A program made the position numbers and the translations under genes. 64,000 bases of DNA from contig WYCU01000001.1 in assembly GCA_016617495.1 (NCBI GenBank), positions 186,001 to 250,000 on the forward strand. The letters are read 5' to 3'. The stretch comes from Azonexaceae bacterium s22. GTDB lineage: Bacteria > Pseudomonadota > Gammaproteobacteria > Burkholderiales > Rhodocyclaceae. The notes under the pieces are model-generated. The model ran no database searches. It saw only the letters and a list, made by a program, of their open reading frames with translations, and was not told the origin of the DNA. Below are positions 34,107 to 45,661 of the stretch, piece by piece; the stretch's first letter is position 1, and each line of letters begins with the position of its first letter.

Positions 34107-34392
34107 GCGTCCCGACGAGCGAATTTCGCAAGGCCTGCCAGCCGCGCCAGACCAAAAACCCGCGCTGCCCCCAACGGAAAGCCCGTTTCGGATTGATCAC
34201 CACCATCACGGCAGCCAGCGCAGCCACGGCAGCAGGATGCGCCTTGAGCCAGTCCACCCCGGCACGTGCCTTGTCGACATTCCCGAAAGCGTGTTCCAGC
34301 GGGGCTGCATGCACGGCGAGCGTACGGCGTTGTTCGGCGATCCGTGCCCGCAAAGCGCCGTGGCGCTCCGCGAGTTGCAGACGCGTACTCAC
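34102..34392 (-). CDS. YqjK-like small protein
   Basis: 96 residues with a basic, helical N-terminal half (LAERHGALRARIAEQRRTLA) and one hydrophobic segment (AVAALAAVMVVINPKRAF) near the C-terminus. Third member of a yqjD-yqjE-yqjK set known from enterobacteria and betaproteobacteria; the function is not established. The start overlaps the yqjE stop by 4 bp. Confidence 0.8.
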   Translation of the reverse strand: MSTRLQLAERHGALRARIAEQRRTLAVHAAPLEHAFGNVDKARAGVDWLKAHPAAVAALAAVMVVINPKRAFRWGQRGFLVWRGWQALRNSLVGTR

Positions 34393-34793
34393 TGGCTATC
34401 CTTACGCTGGCGCAACATCGCCATGTCGGCTTCCAGTTCGGCAAGGCTGGCGCGGAAAAGCTTGCTCGGCTGAGCCGCTTCACGGCGCAACGAGGCCACC
34501 AGAACGATGCCCGTCAGCAGGAACAGGCCGGCAGAAACGCCAAATACAATCAGGCGATGCTCCCAAAACGCCACAGCCAGACTGCAGACGACGAGAATCA
34601 AGCCAACCGAAAGCATGAAGGCCGCACCGATGGCCTTGGCCCACATCGACATGAGGCGCAGCTTCTCTTCCTCGACTTCGGTAACGAGAAGCTCGGCACG
34701 CGTCTTGCCGATGGCGAGCAGCGTCGCCAGCAAATTTTTCAGGGCGGAGAAGAGTCCCTCGCGGGACTCCGATCCGCCCGGAACGGCGGACAT
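34389..34793 (-). CDS. YqjE-family membrane protein (phage holin-like DUF1469)
   Basis: 134 residues with two long hydrophobic helices (AIGAAFMLSVGLILVVCSLAVAF and LIVFGVSAGLFLLTGIVLVASL) and a charged coil before them (RAELLVTEVEEEKLRLMS). Matches the YqjE/holin-superfamily III layout. Probably an inner-membrane stress protein acting with YqjD; the role is not settled. 4 bp after yqjD. Confidence 0.85.
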   Translation of the reverse strand: MSAVPGGSESREGLFSALKNLLATLLAIGKTRAELLVTEVEEEKLRLMSMWAKAIGAAFMLSVGLILVVCSLAVAFWEHRLIVFGVSAGLFLLTGIVLVASLRREAAQPSKLFRASLAELEADMAMLRQRKDSQ

Positions 34794-34797
34794 CCGC

Positions 34798-35112
34798 TTA
34801 ACGACGACCGATCAGGACGCCAAGCGCCAGACCCAGCGCCGCAGCCACACCGACAGCCTTCCACGGCTGTTCGTGAACGAAATCGTCCGTGGCGCGGGCA
34901 GCGGCCTTGGTCTTGTCGACGATGGCCGCTTCTGCATCGGCCAGACGCTCCTTGGCATCGCGCAAGCGCAGCGCGATACGTTCGCGCAGTTCGCCCGCTT
35001 TTTCACCGGCAGCACCGGCAGTGGCGCGCAGCAACTCTTCCGTATCGGCGATGACCACCTTCAGATCGGTTACCAGTTTGTCCTTGCTTGCCATGTTCAG
35101 TTCTTCAGCCAT
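34798..35112 (-). CDS. YqjD-like ElaB/DUF883 membrane-anchored protein
   Basis: 104 residues: amphipathic helical body (KLVTDLKVVIADTEELLRATAG...), then a C-terminal membrane anchor (AVGVAAALGLALGVLIGRR) typical of YqjD/ElaB, which bind ribosomes and the inner membrane in stationary phase in E. coli. Start at 35112 chosen because GGGAG lies 7 bp upstream. Confidence 0.86.
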   Translation of the reverse strand: MAEELNMASKDKLVTDLKVVIADTEELLRATAGAAGEKAGELRERIALRLRDAKERLADAEAAIVDKTKAAARATDDFVHEQPWKAVGVAAALGLALGVLIGRR

Positions 35113-35176
35113 TTTGTACTCCCGATGGTGGTTGTTCATCAATGACAGGTTATCCCGTTCAGGTGACGAAAGCAAT

Positions 35177-35959
35177 TCACAGTGCCCATTCATAATCGAT
35201 GATCAGCGGGGCGTGGTCGGAAAAGCGCTCATCCTTGTAAATTTCCGCCCTTCTGGCCGCTGCAGCAATGCCCGGCGTGGCGATCTGATAGTCGATCCGC
35301 CACCCCACATTCTTCGCCCAGGCCTGGCCCCGGTTACTCCACCAGGTGTAGGACTCACCGGTCGTCTCCGGATGCAGGGTGCGATAGACGTCGACCCAGC
35401 CCTGCTCCTCGAAAACACGGGTCAGCCAGGCGCGCTCCTCGGGCAGAAATCCGGAGTTTTTCTGGTTTGATTTCCAGTTTTTGAGATCGATTTCCTTGTG
35501 CGCAATGTTCCAGTCGCCGCACAGGACAATTTCCCGCCCCTCGGCGCGCAAGGCCGCCATGAACGGGAGAAAGGCATCGAGAAAACGGAACTTGGCCTCC
35601 TGCCGCTCGGGTGACGAGGAGCCGGATGGCAGATAGAGCGAAATCACCGAGAGATTCCCGAAATCGACGCGGATATAGCGCCCCTCGGCATCGAATTCGC
35701 CGTGGCCGAATCCTTCGACAACGCTCGCAGGCTGTTGCCGACTCCAGATGCCCACGCCGCTATACCCCTTCTTTTCCGCGGCATGATAGTAAGCATGCAT
35801 GCCGTTCGGCGCCTGCATTTCAGGGGTCAAGTCCGGCAACTGCGCCTTCAGTTCCTGGAGGCAAACAACATCCGGTGCCCGCGAAATGCTCCACGGCAGG
35901 ACGTTTTTGTTCCAGGCGCTACGGATACCATTGAGGTTGAGTGAGATGATGCGTAACAT
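35177..35959 (-). CDS. xthA: Exodeoxyribonuclease III / AP endonuclease
   Basis: EEP-family DNA repair enzyme of 260 residues. Motifs: [23 protein letters not shown] (metal Glu), [17 protein letters not shown] and the C-terminal [12 protein letters not shown] with the catalytic Asp-His. It incises abasic sites and degrades 3' ends. Divergent from pyrE; the starts are 49 bp apart. Confidence 0.95.
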   Translation of the reverse strand: MLRIISLNLNGIRSAWNKNVLPWSISRAPDVVCLQELKAQLPDLTPEMQAPNGMHAYYHAAEKKGYSGVGIWSRQQPASVVEGFGHGEFDAEGRYIRVDFGNLSVISLYLPSGSSSPERQEAKFRFLDAFLPFMAALRAEGREIVLCGDWNIAHKEIDLKNWKSNQKNSGFLPEERAWLTRVFEEQGWVDVYRTLHPETTGESYTWWSNRGQAWAKNVGWRIDYQIATPGIAAAARRAEIYKDERFSDHAPLIIDYEWAL

Positions 35960-36008
35960 TCAGTCGTTTGAGGCCGCTTCAGCCGGCCTGCTTCAGTGGA
36001 AATACGGC

Positions 36009-36650
36009 ATGGACTTTCGTCAGGAATTCATTGAATTCGCTCTGGGCTGCAAAGTGTTGCGCTTTGGAGAATTCAAGACCAAGGCGGGGAGGCTTTCCCC
36101 CTACTTTTTCAACGCCGGCCTGTTCAACGACGGCCAGTCGCTCGGCCAGCTCGCGGAATTTTACGCCAAAGCGGCGGAAGCCGGCGGCGTCCGCTTCGAC
36201 ATGCTGTTCGGCCCCGCTTACAAGGGCATTCCGCTGGTTGCTGCCATCGCCATCGCACTGGCCCGGCGCGACCGGAATTTCCCGTTTGCCTTCAACCGCA
36301 AGGAAGCCAAGGATCACGGCGAGGGCGGCACGATTGTCGGCGCCCCGTTGACCGGGCGCGTCCTGATCGTCGACGACGTCATTTCCGCCGGCACCTCGGT
36401 GCGCGAATCGGTGGAACTGATTCGCAACGCGGGCGCCACTCCGGCCGGCGTGCTGATTGCGCTGGACCGTCAGGAACGGGGCCAAGGCAACCTCTCGGCC
36501 GTTCAGGAAGTGCAACGCGATTACGGTATTCCGGTAATCGCCGTCGCCGGACTCAAGGATCTGATGACCTATCTCGCCCATCATCCGGAATTTGCTACGC
36601 ATCGTGAAGCCGTAGCGCGTTATCGGGAGCAATACGGTGTCGATGTCTAA
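36009..36650 (+). CDS. pyrE: Orotate phosphoribosyltransferase PyrE
   Basis: Converts orotate and PRPP to OMP in pyrimidine synthesis. 213 residues from [18 protein letters not shown]-binding motif [13 protein letters not shown], catalytic loop lysines in [13 protein letters not shown], and GPAYKGIPL. Frame extends upstream, but this Met matches the family start. Its stop lies inside the next gene. Confidence 0.96.
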   Translation: MDFRQEFIEFALGCKVLRFGEFKTKAGRLSPYFFNAGLFNDGQSLGQLAEFYAKAAEAGGVRFDMLFGPAYKGIPLVAAIAIALARRDRNFPFAFNRKEAKDHGEGGTIVGAPLTGRVLIVDDVISAGTSVRESVELIRNAGATPAGVLIALDRQERGQGNLSAVQEVQRDYGIPVIAVAGLKDLMTYLAHHPEFATHREAVARYREQYGVDV

Positions 36651-37317
36651 ATACTCGCTGGGCCTGGCCCTTCTGGTCTGCATCTCCGGCCTTCAGGCAG
36701 CTGGCGTTCCCAAAGGGGGTTCAGGCAGCTTCTTCTGTTGCGAAGGCGGCCGTGTCTGCGGCGACACCTTGCCCGATCAATGCCGGGGCAAAGCCTACCG
36801 GATTCTCGACAGCAGCGGCAACACGATCAAGGAAGTCGGCCCACCGCTGACCCAGGAACAGAAAGCCCAAATCGCGGCCGAGGCCCAGCGTAAAAAGGAG
36901 CTTGAGGAGCAGCTCAAGGAGCAACGCCGCAAGGACCAGGCCCTGCTGGTGACCTACGCCACACCCCAAGACATCGACATGGCGCAGAACAAGGCTGAAG
37001 AAGATGTCAATTTCGCCATTCGCGCAGCGGAGGAAAAAATTGCCGCCGCGCAGAAGCGGCGCAAGAAGATGGAAGAAGAGGCCGAGTTCTACAAAAAGAA
37101 AAAGAACCTGCCGCCCGCTTTGGCTAAGGACATTCGCGACGTCGACCACGAAATCAAGACGGAGCAGGAACTCCTGGAGGTCAAACGAAGCGACGCCGCA
37201 ACCATCAAGGCCAAATACGACGCCGACCGCAAGCGCTATGGTGAGCTAACCGGCCGCTACTCGACCCCGGCGACTTCATCGGCCAGTGCCCCCGGCACCA
37301 AGGCCGCGCCCCGCTAA
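36637..37317 (+). CDS. Secreted coiled-coil protein of unknown function
   Basis: 226 residues. Signal peptide [20 protein letters not shown], then a Cys-rich patch with [16 protein letters not shown] (four Cys within 16 residues), then a charged, probably coiled-coil region from about 75 to 200 ([31 protein letters not shown]). GTG start at 36637 is favoured by GGGAG 7 bp upstream; ATG at 36643 is the alternative. I recognise no named domain. It overlaps the pyrE 3' end. Confidence 0.78.
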   Translation: MSMSKYSLGLALLVCISGLQAAGVPKGGSGSFFCCEGGRVCGDTLPDQCRGKAYRILDSSGNTIKEVGPPLTQEQKAQIAAEAQRKKELEEQLKEQRRKDQALLVTYATPQDIDMAQNKAEEDVNFAIRAAEEKIAAAQKRRKKMEEEAEFYKKKKNLPPALAKDIRDVDHEIKTEQELLEVKRSDAATIKAKYDADRKRYGELTGRYSTPATSSASAPGTKAAPR

Positions 37318-37377
37318 TTGACCACGGGACGAAAGGGTTGGCGGCGTGTGTTACCGCCACCAACCCACAAGCCAATC

Positions 37378-38829
37378 TCAGGCTGAGAGTTTCTTGCGCA
37401 GCAGTTCGTTGACCTGCTGCGGGTTGGCCTTGCCCTTGGCCGCCTTCATTACCTGACCGACCAGGGCGTTGAACGCCTTTTCCTTGCCGGCGCGGTATTC
37501 GGCCACATTGGCCGCATTCGCCGCCAACACCTCATCGACCAACGCTTCAATCGCGCCGCTGTCGGTGATTTGCTTCAGGCCTTGCTTGTCGATGATCTCG
37601 TCGGCCGTCGCTCCTTCGCCATTCCACAAGGCCTCGAAAACCTTCTTGGCGATGTTGTTGGAAATGGTGTTGTCAGCGATCCGCAAGACCAGCCCACCCA
37701 ATTGCTCCGGGGTGACCGGCGATTCTGCGATGTCCTTGCCTTCCTTGTTCAGGCGAGCGGCCAGATCGACCATGACCCAGTTGGCGCAGGGTTTGGCATT
37801 GTCCGCTCCAGCAACTGTCACGGTCGACTCGTAAAAATCGGCAATTTCCTGGCTGGCAGTCAGCGTACTCGCATCGTAGGCGGAAAGGCCCAGATCGCTC
37901 ATGAAACGCTGGCGCTTCTGCGCCGGCAACTCCGGCAATTCACCCTGGACGCGCGCCATCCAGTCGCTGGAAATGACCAGCGGCAACAGATCGGGATCAG
38001 GGAAATAGCGGTAGTCGTGCGCGTCTTCCTTGGTGCGCATGGTGCGGGTTTCGCCGGTATCCGGGTCGAACAGCACGGTGGCCTGCTGGATCTTGCCGCC
38101 GTCTTCCAGCGTCTCGATCTGCCAGCGCACTTCGTAATCGATGGCGTCCTTCAGGTAGCGGAAGGAGTTCAGGTTCTTGATCTCGCGACGGGTGCCGAAC
38201 GGCTGGCCAGGGCGACGCACCGAAACGTTGGCGTCACAGCGGAAGGAGCCTTCCTGCATATTGCCGTCGCAAATGCCGATCCAGCGCACCAGCGCATGCA
38301 GGGCCTTGGCGTAGGCCACTGCTTCGTCGGAGGAGCGCATGTCCGGCTCAGTGACGATTTCGAGCAGCGGTGTCCCGGCGCGGTTGAGGTCGATGCCGGA
38401 CTTGCCATGAAAATCCTCGTGCAGCGACTTCCCTGCATCTTCTTCGAGGTGGGCGCGGGTCAGGTTGATCGTCTTTTCGTACGCTTTCTCGCCCGATCCC
38501 ACCTGCACGGTAATCGCGCCGCCCTGCACCACCGGCAGTTCGAACTGGCTGATCTGGTAACCCTTGGGCAGATCAGGGTAAAAGTAGTTTTTGCGGGCGA
38601 AGATGGACTTCGGCGAGACATGGGCGCCGATGGCCAACCCGAAGCGAATGGCGCAATCGACCGCTTTCTTGTTCAGCACCGGCAGCACCCCCGGCAGCGC
38701 AAGATCGACCGCACAAGCCTGCGTGTTCGGCTCTGCGCCGAACGCCGTCGAAGCGCCCGAGAAAATCTTCGAAACCGTCGAGAGCTGCGCGTGCGTCTCG
38801 ATGCCGATCACCACTTCCCACTGACTCAT
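37378..38829 (-). CDS. gatB: Asp-tRNA(Asn)/Glu-tRNA(Gln) amidotransferase subunit B
   Basis: Kinase/tRNA-binding subunit of GatCAB, which amidates misacylated Glu-tRNA(Gln) or Asp-tRNA(Asn). 483 residues from [16 protein letters not shown]. Motifs [25 protein letters not shown] and [15 protein letters not shown] are diagnostic; the C-terminal YqeY-like tail is present. A small lipoprotein gene separates it from gatA. Confidence 0.97.
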   Translation of the reverse strand: MSQWEVVIGIETHAQLSTVSKIFSGASTAFGAEPNTQACAVDLALPGVLPVLNKKAVDCAIRFGLAIGAHVSPKSIFARKNYFYPDLPKGYQISQFELPVVQGGAITVQVGSGEKAYEKTINLTRAHLEEDAGKSLHEDFHGKSGIDLNRAGTPLLEIVTEPDMRSSDEAVAYAKALHALVRWIGICDGNMQEGSFRCDANVSVRRPGQPFGTRREIKNLNSFRYLKDAIDYEVRWQIETLEDGGKIQQATVLFDPDTGETRTMRTKEDAHDYRYFPDPDLLPLVISSDWMARVQGELPELPAQKRQRFMSDLGLSAYDASTLTASQEIADFYESTVTVAGADNAKPCANWVMVDLAARLNKEGKDIAESPVTPEQLGGLVLRIADNTISNNIAKKVFEALWNGEGATADEIIDKQGLKQITDSGAIEALVDEVLAANAANVAEYRAGKEKAFNALVGQVMKAAKGKANPQQVNELLRKKLSA

Positions 38830-38845
38830 CTTGCCATTCCGTTTC

Positions 38846-39358
38846 TTAACAACGCCCCGACTTTCCTTCGACAATCAGCGGCCAGAGATAACTGAACGCG
38901 TCGCCTTCACAGGATTTGGGGCAACCGTTGAATGCGATTGTCACGTTGCTGCCTTGTTCCCACATGCGCACCGTGCATTGAGTTTCCTGCCGATGGCGAA
39001 GCAAGGCCTGCGGCATTTTTTCAATCTGCTCGAATTCCTGCAGCGCAAAGCTGCAACGCCCATGCTCCTTCATCGTCACCTGGGCATCGAAGGTCTGCAC
39101 CGTACCCTCCTTGACGAACAGGTCGAGGCGTCGCGTCGTACCGACCGCATCCCGCTGGGCGCAGCGGGCGCGGATATTGAGCGGGCGCGTCGGCTGCGGC
39201 TTGATGTTGCGGCCCTTGAGGTATTTTAAGGGCTGGGATTCGATGGGTGCCGCGTCGGCCGATTTGGCGGGCGCACCTGTCGTATCCGGCCCACCTTTTT
39301 CCGCACATCCGCCGACCAGCAAGGCCAGCAGAAGCAGCCAGGCGGCACGCATGCGCAT
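38846..39358 (-). CDS. Lipoprotein of unknown function between gatA and gatB
   Basis: 170 residues from [23 protein letters not shown], with lipobox VGGC. The mature part starts with a Pro/Ala-rich tether, then a beta-rich domain with four cysteines (RARC, GRCSF, TQCTV, GCPKSC). I do not recognise a family. The start overlaps the gatA stop (ATGA), and gatB starts 17 bp further on, so it is part of the gat operon. Confidence 0.78.
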   Translation of the reverse strand: MRMRAAWLLLLALLVGGCAEKGGPDTTGAPAKSADAAPIESQPLKYLKGRNIKPQPTRPLNIRARCAQRDAVGTTRRLDLFVKEGTVQTFDAQVTMKEHGRCSFALQEFEQIEKMPQALLRHRQETQCTVRMWEQGSNVTIAFNGCPKSCEGDAFSYLWPLIVEGKSGRC

Positions 39359-40815
39359 CAGGCCAGTCCGTCCGGACGGCGCTGATGCCAATCCGTCGCC
39401 ATCTGGTAGCGATGCGCCACGTTCAGCAAACGCGCCTCGTCGAAGTAATTCCCGATCAACTGCATGCCAACCGGCAGACCTCCGGCAAACCCGCAAGGCA
39501 GCGACATGCCGGGCAGGCCCGCCAGATTGACCGCAATTGTGTAGATATCCGAGAGATACATCTGCACCGGGTCGGCCGCTTTTTCCCCGATCTTGAACGC
39601 CGTGGACGGCGAAGTCGGCCCCAGGATCACGTCACAGGCCTTGAAAGCTTCGACAAAGTCGTTGGCGATCAGACGGCGGATACGCTGCGCCTGCAGGTAG
39701 TAGGCATCGTAGTAACCGTGCGACAACACGTAAGCGCCGATCAGGATGCGGCGCTTGACCTCGGCGCCAAAGGCCTGGGCGCGGGTCTTCATGTACATGT
39801 CGTCGAGGTTGCCGTATTCCGGCGCACGATAACCGTAGCGAACGCCGTCGAAACGGCTCAGGTTCGAGCTGGCTTCAGCCGGCGCAATGACGTAATACGC
39901 CGGCACCGACAGGTGCGAGTTCGGCAGCGAGACTTCAACGCAGGTCGCGCCGAGCTTTTCGTATTCCTGGATAGCGGCCTGCACCGCCGCCATCACCTCG
40001 GCATCGCACCCTTCGCCGAAAAACTCCTTCGGCAAACCAATGCGCAGGCCGGCCAGCGGTTTTTCGAGATCGCGGGCGTAGTCTTCCGCCGGACGGTCGA
40101 GCGAGGTCGAATCGCGCTCATCAAAACCGACCATGGTGTTGAGCAGCAACGCGCAATCTTCGGCGCTCGCCGCCATCGGGCCGCCCTGGTCGAGCGAGGA
40201 GGCGAAGGCGATCATGCCGTAGCGGGAAACCAGGCCGTAGGTCGGCTTCAGTCCGGTCAAATTACACAACGCCGCCGGCTGGCGGATCGAACCGCCGGTA
40301 TCCGTCCCGGTCGCCGCCGGTGCCAAACGCGCCGCGATGGCCGCCGCCGAACCGCCGGACGAACCGCCGGGCACGCGCTCGCGGTCCCACGGGTTGCGCA
40401 CCGGACCAAAAAAGGAGGTTTCGTTCGACGAGCCCATGGCGAACTCGTCCATATTGGTCTTGCCCAAGGACACCAGACCGGCCTCGGCGTGCATCTTGCG
40501 GATGACCGTCGCATCGTAGGGCGACACGAAATTGGACAGCATCTTCGAGCCGCAGGTGGTCAACCAGCCTTCGGCGCAGAAGATGTCCTTCTGGGCAATG
40601 GGCACACCGGTCAGCGGGCCGGCCTGGCCCGCCGCGATGCGCGCATCGGCATCGGCCGCCATTTTCAGGCTTTTTTGCCGGTCGACCGTGACAAATGCGT
40701 TGATTTCAGGATTCAGACGTTCAATCCGGTCGAGAAACAGACCGGTCAGCTCGACGCTGGAGATTTGCTTCGCGGCCAGGGCCTGCGAGAGTTCTTTCAC
40801 GCTGGCGTAAATCAT
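39358..40815 (-). CDS. gatA: Asp/Glu-tRNA amidotransferase subunit A
   Basis: Amidase-signature glutaminase subunit, 485 residues. The catalytic Ser-cisSer-Lys lies in [15 protein letters not shown] and [26 protein letters not shown] is also conserved. Coupled to gatC by a 4-bp overlap. A dispersed-repeat copy at 40681-40696 is antisense near the N-terminus (read as [10 protein letters not shown]). Confidence 0.97.
   Translation of the reverse strand: MIYASVKELSQALAAKQISSVELTGLFLDRIERLNPEINAFVTVDRQKSLKMAADADARIAAGQAGPLTGVPIAQKDIFCAEGWLTTCGSKMLSNFVSPYDATVIRKMHAEAGLVSLGKTNMDEFAMGSSNETSFFGPVRNPWDRERVPGGSSGGSAAAIAARLAPAATGTDTGGSIRQPAALCNLTGLKPTYGLVSRYGMIAFASSLDQGGPMAASAEDCALLLNTMVGFDERDSTSLDRPAEDYARDLEKPLAGLRIGLPKEFFGEGCDAEVMAAVQAAIQEYEKLGATCVEVSLPNSHLSVPAYYVIAPAEASSNLSRFDGVRYGYRAPEYGNLDDMYMKTRAQAFGAEVKRRILIGAYVLSHGYYDAYYLQAQRIRRLIANDFVEAFKACDVILGPTSPSTAFKIGEKAADPVQMYLSDIYTIAVNLAGLPGMSLPCGFAGGLPVGMQLIGNYFDEARLLNVAHRYQMATDWHQRRPDGLA
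40681..40696 (+). repeat. dispersed repeat inside gatA
   Basis: GGCTTTTTTGCCG followed by GTCGACCGTGACAAAT; one substitution in the core (C to T). Confidence 0.75.
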
Positions 40816-41099
40816 TCGATCACCTTCGGCACGAGGTAAAGACCGGCTTCGGTTTCCGGCGCCACCGCCTGGAAGGCCGCGCGACGATCCGCTTCGGTGA
40901 CCGCGTCTTCACGCAGGCGCTGAGAGACATCCTGCGCATGCGACATCGGCTCGACACCCTGCGTATCGACCGCCTGCATCTGCTCGATCAGCTGGAAAAT
41001 GCCATTGAGGTGCCCTTGCGTCGTGAGGGCTTCGGATTCGCTGACCTCGATACGGGCGAGATGGGCGATGCGCTGAACCTGTTCTAATGAGAGCGACAT
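40812..41099 (-). CDS. gatC: Asp/Glu-tRNA amidotransferase subunit C
   Basis: Small scaffold subunit of GatCAB, 95 residues from [19 protein letters not shown]; the tail [31 protein letters not shown] is typical. First gene of gatC-gatA-lipoprotein-gatB. Divergent from mreB with 105 bp between. Confidence 0.95.
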   Translation of the reverse strand: MSLSLEQVQRIAHLARIEVSESEALTTQGHLNGIFQLIEQMQAVDTQGVEPMSHAQDVSQRLREDAVTEADRRAAFQAVAPETEAGLYLVPKVIE

Positions 41100-41165
41100 G
41101 GCAAGCAAAGGCTTTTTTGCAACGCAACAAAGCCTTAAAATGGAAAGCGTTATAAGGTATCATAA

Positions 41166-42248
<1,083 letters not shown>

Positions 42249-42250
42249 GC

Positions 42251-42265
42251 GTTGACCGCGACAAT
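42251..42265 (+). repeat. dispersed repeat between mreB and mreC
   Basis: Exact GTTGACCGCGACAAT fills most of the 30-bp gap. ATTTTTGCG lies about 15 bp upstream, within the mreB 3' end. Confidence 0.85.
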
Positions 42266-42278
42266 CGGGATTTAGTCG

Positions 42279-43214
42279 ATGGCCGGCATCGACCACGCAC
42301 CTCCGCCGTTCTTCAAGCGAGGGCCAGCACCGCTGGCCCTTCTGACTTTCTACATTCTCGTCTCGCTGGCGATCTTTGTCGTCGACCTGCGCATGCACAG
42401 CCTCGACCTGTTGCGCCAGACGGTTGCGCTTTTTGTCGACCCGGTTCAACGCGTAGCCCAGACCCCAGGCAGCCTTGTCGATTACGCACGCAACTACCTG
42501 GAAGGCATGGCCCTGCTGCAAAGGGAGAATGACCAGCTCCGCCACGCCAAGCTGAATACCGCCCCGAATCTCCTGCGCCTGGAGCAGCTCGAAGCGGAAA
42601 ACGAGCGTCTGCGCAAGCTGCTGGACGTCAAGGAGCGCGAGCAGGCCAATGGCCAGGTGGCTCAAATTCTTTACACCGCGCGCGACCCGTTCTCCCGCAA
42701 GGTCATCGTGGACAAGGGCCAGCAAGCAGGTATCACGGCCGGCCAGCCCGCCATCGACGAAGCGGGCGTGGTGGGCCAGGTCACCCGCGTCTTCCCGTTC
42801 TCGGCGGAGATCACCCTGATTACCGACAAGGATCAAGCCGTACCCGTACAGATTGTTCGTACCGGCCAGCGCTCCGTCGTTTTCGGGTTGGGCAACGGCC
42901 AGATGGAGCTGCGTTACCTGCCGGCCAATGCTGACGTTCAAGTCGGCGACGTGCTCGTCACTTCCGGCTTGGACAGCGTTTATTTGCAAGGCTTTCCCGT
43001 CGCCAAAGTGGTCAATATCGAACGCGACAGCGCCTATTCGTTCGCGCGCATCTTCGGGGCACCGGTGGCCGGCGTGGAAAACTTCGGCGAGGTCATGATC
43101 CTCAATCCGCGCGAGCCGCTACCGCCTGCGCCGCCTGCGGCCAAGGGCCGGGGTGACACTTCGGACAAACCCGGGGTGCGGCAGAAGAAGAAACGCGCCG
43201 CCAAGGAGAACTGA
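42279..43214 (+). CDS. mreC: MreC, rod-shape determining protein
   Basis: Bitopic periplasmic scaffold of the elongasome, 311 residues. A single TM helix (LALLTFYILVSLAIFVVDL), a coiled coil (LLRLEQLEAENERLRKLLDVKEREQ), then the beta-barrel MreC domain with RDPFSRKVIVDKGQQAGI. Pro-rich, Lys-rich tail. Its stop overlaps the mreD start. Confidence 0.96.
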   Translation: MAGIDHAPPPFFKRGPAPLALLTFYILVSLAIFVVDLRMHSLDLLRQTVALFVDPVQRVAQTPGSLVDYARNYLEGMALLQRENDQLRHAKLNTAPNLLRLEQLEAENERLRKLLDVKEREQANGQVAQILYTARDPFSRKVIVDKGQQAGITAGQPAIDEAGVVGQVTRVFPFSAEITLITDKDQAVPVQIVRTGQRSVVFGLGNGQMELRYLPANADVQVGDVLVTSGLDSVYLQGFPVAKVVNIERDSAYSFARIFGAPVAGVENFGEVMILNPREPLPPAPPAAKGRGDTSDKPGVRQKKKRAAKEN

Positions 43215-43735
43215 TGCAACCGACCTTCTCCTCATCGCGCATCCTGCTGCCGGTCAGCCCGTGGTTCATTTTCCTGACACTGACCGTCGCCTTGCTGCTC
43301 AATTTTCTGCCGACGGCCCACTGGCCGGGCGTGCCGGACTGGATCGCACTGGTGCTGTGTTTCTGGAGCGTTCGCGAATCGCGCCGGGTCGGGATGGGCT
43401 GGGCCTTCATCCTCGGCCTGTTGATGGATGTCGCCGATGGCGCGGTCCTCGGTCAGCACTGTTTCGCCTACGTCCTGCTGGCCTACGGCGCGAGCTCGCT
43501 CTCACGCCGCCTGTTGTGGTTCCCCATTGCCCAGCAGGCGCTGCACGTGTTGCCGCTTTTGCTGCTGACCCAGGCCATACAGGCCGGCATGCGCATGGTC
43601 GTGGGCGGCGATTTCCCGGGCTGGGGTTATTTTGTCGGCCCCTTTGTGGCAAGCGTGTTGTGGATTCCGGCAACCTATCTCCTGCTGCTCCCCCAGTTCC
43701 GGCCGGTCGAGCAGAATCCGGATCGACCGATCTGA
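43214..43735 (+). CDS. mreD: MreD, rod-shape determining membrane protein
   Basis: 173 residues with five hydrophobic helices; WFIFLTLTVALLLNFLP and FILGLLMDVADGAVLGQHCFAYVLLAY are typical of MreD. Works with MreC in the cell-wall elongation complex. Overlaps mreC by one base. Confidence 0.94.
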   Translation: MQPTFSSSRILLPVSPWFIFLTLTVALLLNFLPTAHWPGVPDWIALVLCFWSVRESRRVGMGWAFILGLLMDVADGAVLGQHCFAYVLLAYGASSLSRRLLWFPIAQQALHVLPLLLLTQAIQAGMRMVVGGDFPGWGYFVGPFVASVLWIPATYLLLLPQFRPVEQNPDRPI

Positions 43736-43750
43736 CAAAGGCCCCCGCAC

Positions 43751-45661
43751 ATGGGTGACTTCCACAATCCCGACAGCGATCACGACCGTTTCCGGTTCCG
43801 CCTGGGCATCGCCACTCTGGCCGTTCTGCTTGCGTTTGGCATCCTGATCGGACGCTTCGTCTGGCTCCAGGTGATCCAGCACGACTTTTACCGGACCCGT
43901 GCGGAAGACAACCGGATCGCGCTCATTCCCATCGTACCGAACCGCGGCATCATCACCGACCGCAATGGCGTGGTCATGGCCCGCAATTACTCGGCGTTCA
44001 CGCTGGAAATCACGCCATCGCAAGTGGGCAGCCTGGAAGAAACCATCGATGGCCTGGCCGAAGTGATCGATATCCAGCCCAAGGATCGCAAGCGCTTCAA
44101 GCGATTGATGGACGAAGCCAAGAATTTCGAATCCATCCCGATTCGCACGCGCCTGAGCGACGAAGAAGTCGCACGCTTTGCCGCTCAGCGTTATCGCTTC
44201 CCCGGCGTCGAGGTCAAGGCACGACTGTTCCGCCAGTATCCGCTGGGCAGCGTCGGCTCCCATGCCATCGGCTACATCGGCCGGATTACCGACCGCGACC
44301 TCAAATGGATCGAGGAAGCCGAGCAGCAAGCGAATTACAAGGGCACGGACCACATCGGCAAAACCGGCCTGGAACAGCACTACGAGTTTGAGTTGCACGG
44401 CCAGACCGGCTACGAGGAGGTCGAAATCGATGCGGGCGGCCGCGCCCTGCGCAGCCTCAAGCGTATTCCACCCGTGTCGGGCAACAACCTGCAACTGACG
44501 CTCGATGCCAAGCTGCAGGAAATTACGGAACAGGCTTTCGGCGACCGCAAGGGCTCGCTGGTGGCCATCGACCCCAATACCGGCGGCATCCTGGCTCTGG
44601 TGTCCAACCCCACTTACGACCCCAACCTGTTTGTCGACGGCATCACCCCGGACAACTGGAAGGAACTCAACGAGCACCCCAGCAAGCCGATGGTGAACCG
44701 CGCGATCAACGGCGCCTACCCGCCGGGCTCGACCTTCAAGCCCTTCATGGCTCTGGCCGCGCTGGAAATGGGCAAGCGGACACCCAACCAGGCGATCAGC
44801 GACCCCGGCTATTTCAACTTCGGTAATCACCAGTTCCGCGACGACAAGAAGGGCGGGCATGGCATGGTGGACATGTACAAATCCATCGTCCATTCCTGCG
44901 ACACCTACTACTACATCCTGGCCAACGACATGGGGATCGACAACATCGCGCGCTTCATGGGCCAATTCGGCCTGGGCCAGCGTACCGGCGTCGACCTGGG
45001 CAAGGATGACTCCGGCGAATCGAAAGGTATCCTGCCCTCGCCGGAATGGAAGAAGCAACGCTTCAAGAAGCCTGAGCAGCAGAAGTGGTACTCCGGCGAG
45101 ACCATTTCCATCGGGATTGGGCAGGGTTACAACGCTTACACGCCGATCCAGCTTGCATCGGCCACGGCGACACTGGCAAACAACGGCGTGATGTTCCGAC
45201 CGCACCTTGTGAACCAGATTGTCGACGCCAAAACCGGCGAAACGCGCGCTGTCGAGCCCCAGCCACTGCGCGACCTGAAACTCAAGCCTCAAAATGTTGA
45301 GGCAATCCGGCGCGCCATGGTTGGCGTCAACAAGGAAGGTACCGGGGCTCGCGCCTTTGCCGGCGCGCCCTACGAAGTCGCCGGGAAAACGGGTACGGCA
45401 CAGGTTTTTTCCCTGAAGGGTGCGCAATACAAGGAAAGCGCTGTCAAAAAGGAATTGCGCGACCACGCGCTGTTCATCGCATTCGCACCTGCTGACAAGC
45501 CCAAAATTGCGCTCGCCGTTCTGGTCGAGAACGGTGGTTTCGGCGCCCAGTCTGCGGCACCGATCGCCCGGATGGTGCTCGACTATTATCTGCTCGGCAA
45601 ACTGCCCAATGGCGCAGCCAAGGACGACACCTCGGCTGTTGAGGACGACCACGAAGAATGA
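43751..45661 (+). CDS. mrdA: Penicillin-binding protein 2 (MrdA)
   Basis: Transpeptidase of the elongasome, 636 residues: N-terminal TM helix (GIATLAVLLAFGILIGRFVWL), pedestal domain, and transpeptidase domain with S327-T-F-K330, the SxN-type motif in HSCDTYYY and K546-T-G. The start is 15 bp after mreD. Overlaps rodA by 4 bp. Confidence 0.96.
   Translation: MGDFHNPDSDHDRFRFRLGIATLAVLLAFGILIGRFVWLQVIQHDFYRTRAEDNRIALIPIVPNRGIITDRNGVVMARNYSAFTLEITPSQVGSLEETIDGLAEVIDIQPKDRKRFKRLMDEAKNFESIPIRTRLSDEEVARFAAQRYRFPGVEVKARLFRQYPLGSVGSHAIGYIGRITDRDLKWIEEAEQQANYKGTDHIGKTGLEQHYEFELHGQTGYEEVEIDAGGRALRSLKRIPPVSGNNLQLTLDAKLQEITEQAFGDRKGSLVAIDPNTGGILALVSNPTYDPNLFVDGITPDNWKELNEHPSKPMVNRAINGAYPPGSTFKPFMALAALEMGKRTPNQAISDPGYFNFGNHQFRDDKKGGHGMVDMYKSIVHSCDTYYYILANDMGIDNIARFMGQFGLGQRTGVDLGKDDSGESKGILPSPEWKKQRFKKPEQQKWYSGETISIGIGQGYNAYTPIQLASATATLANNGVMFRPHLVNQIVDAKTGETRAVEPQPLRDLKLKPQNVEAIRRAMVGVNKEGTGARAFAGAPYEVAGKTGTAQVFSLKGAQYKESAVKKELRDHALFIAFAPADKPKIALAVLVENGGFGAQSAAPIARMVLDYYLLGKLPNGAAKDDTSAVEDDHEE

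Noticed and set aside
37335-37366. Hairpin GGGTTGGCGG...CCGCCACCAACCC between convergent genes as an intrinsic terminator.
   Set aside because: The stem is good but no T tract follows in either direction, so a factor-independent terminator cannot be claimed.
38930-38950. ATTGTCACGTTGC as another copy of the dispersed repeat.
   Set aside because: Too many mismatches to the core and no T-run in the expected place.
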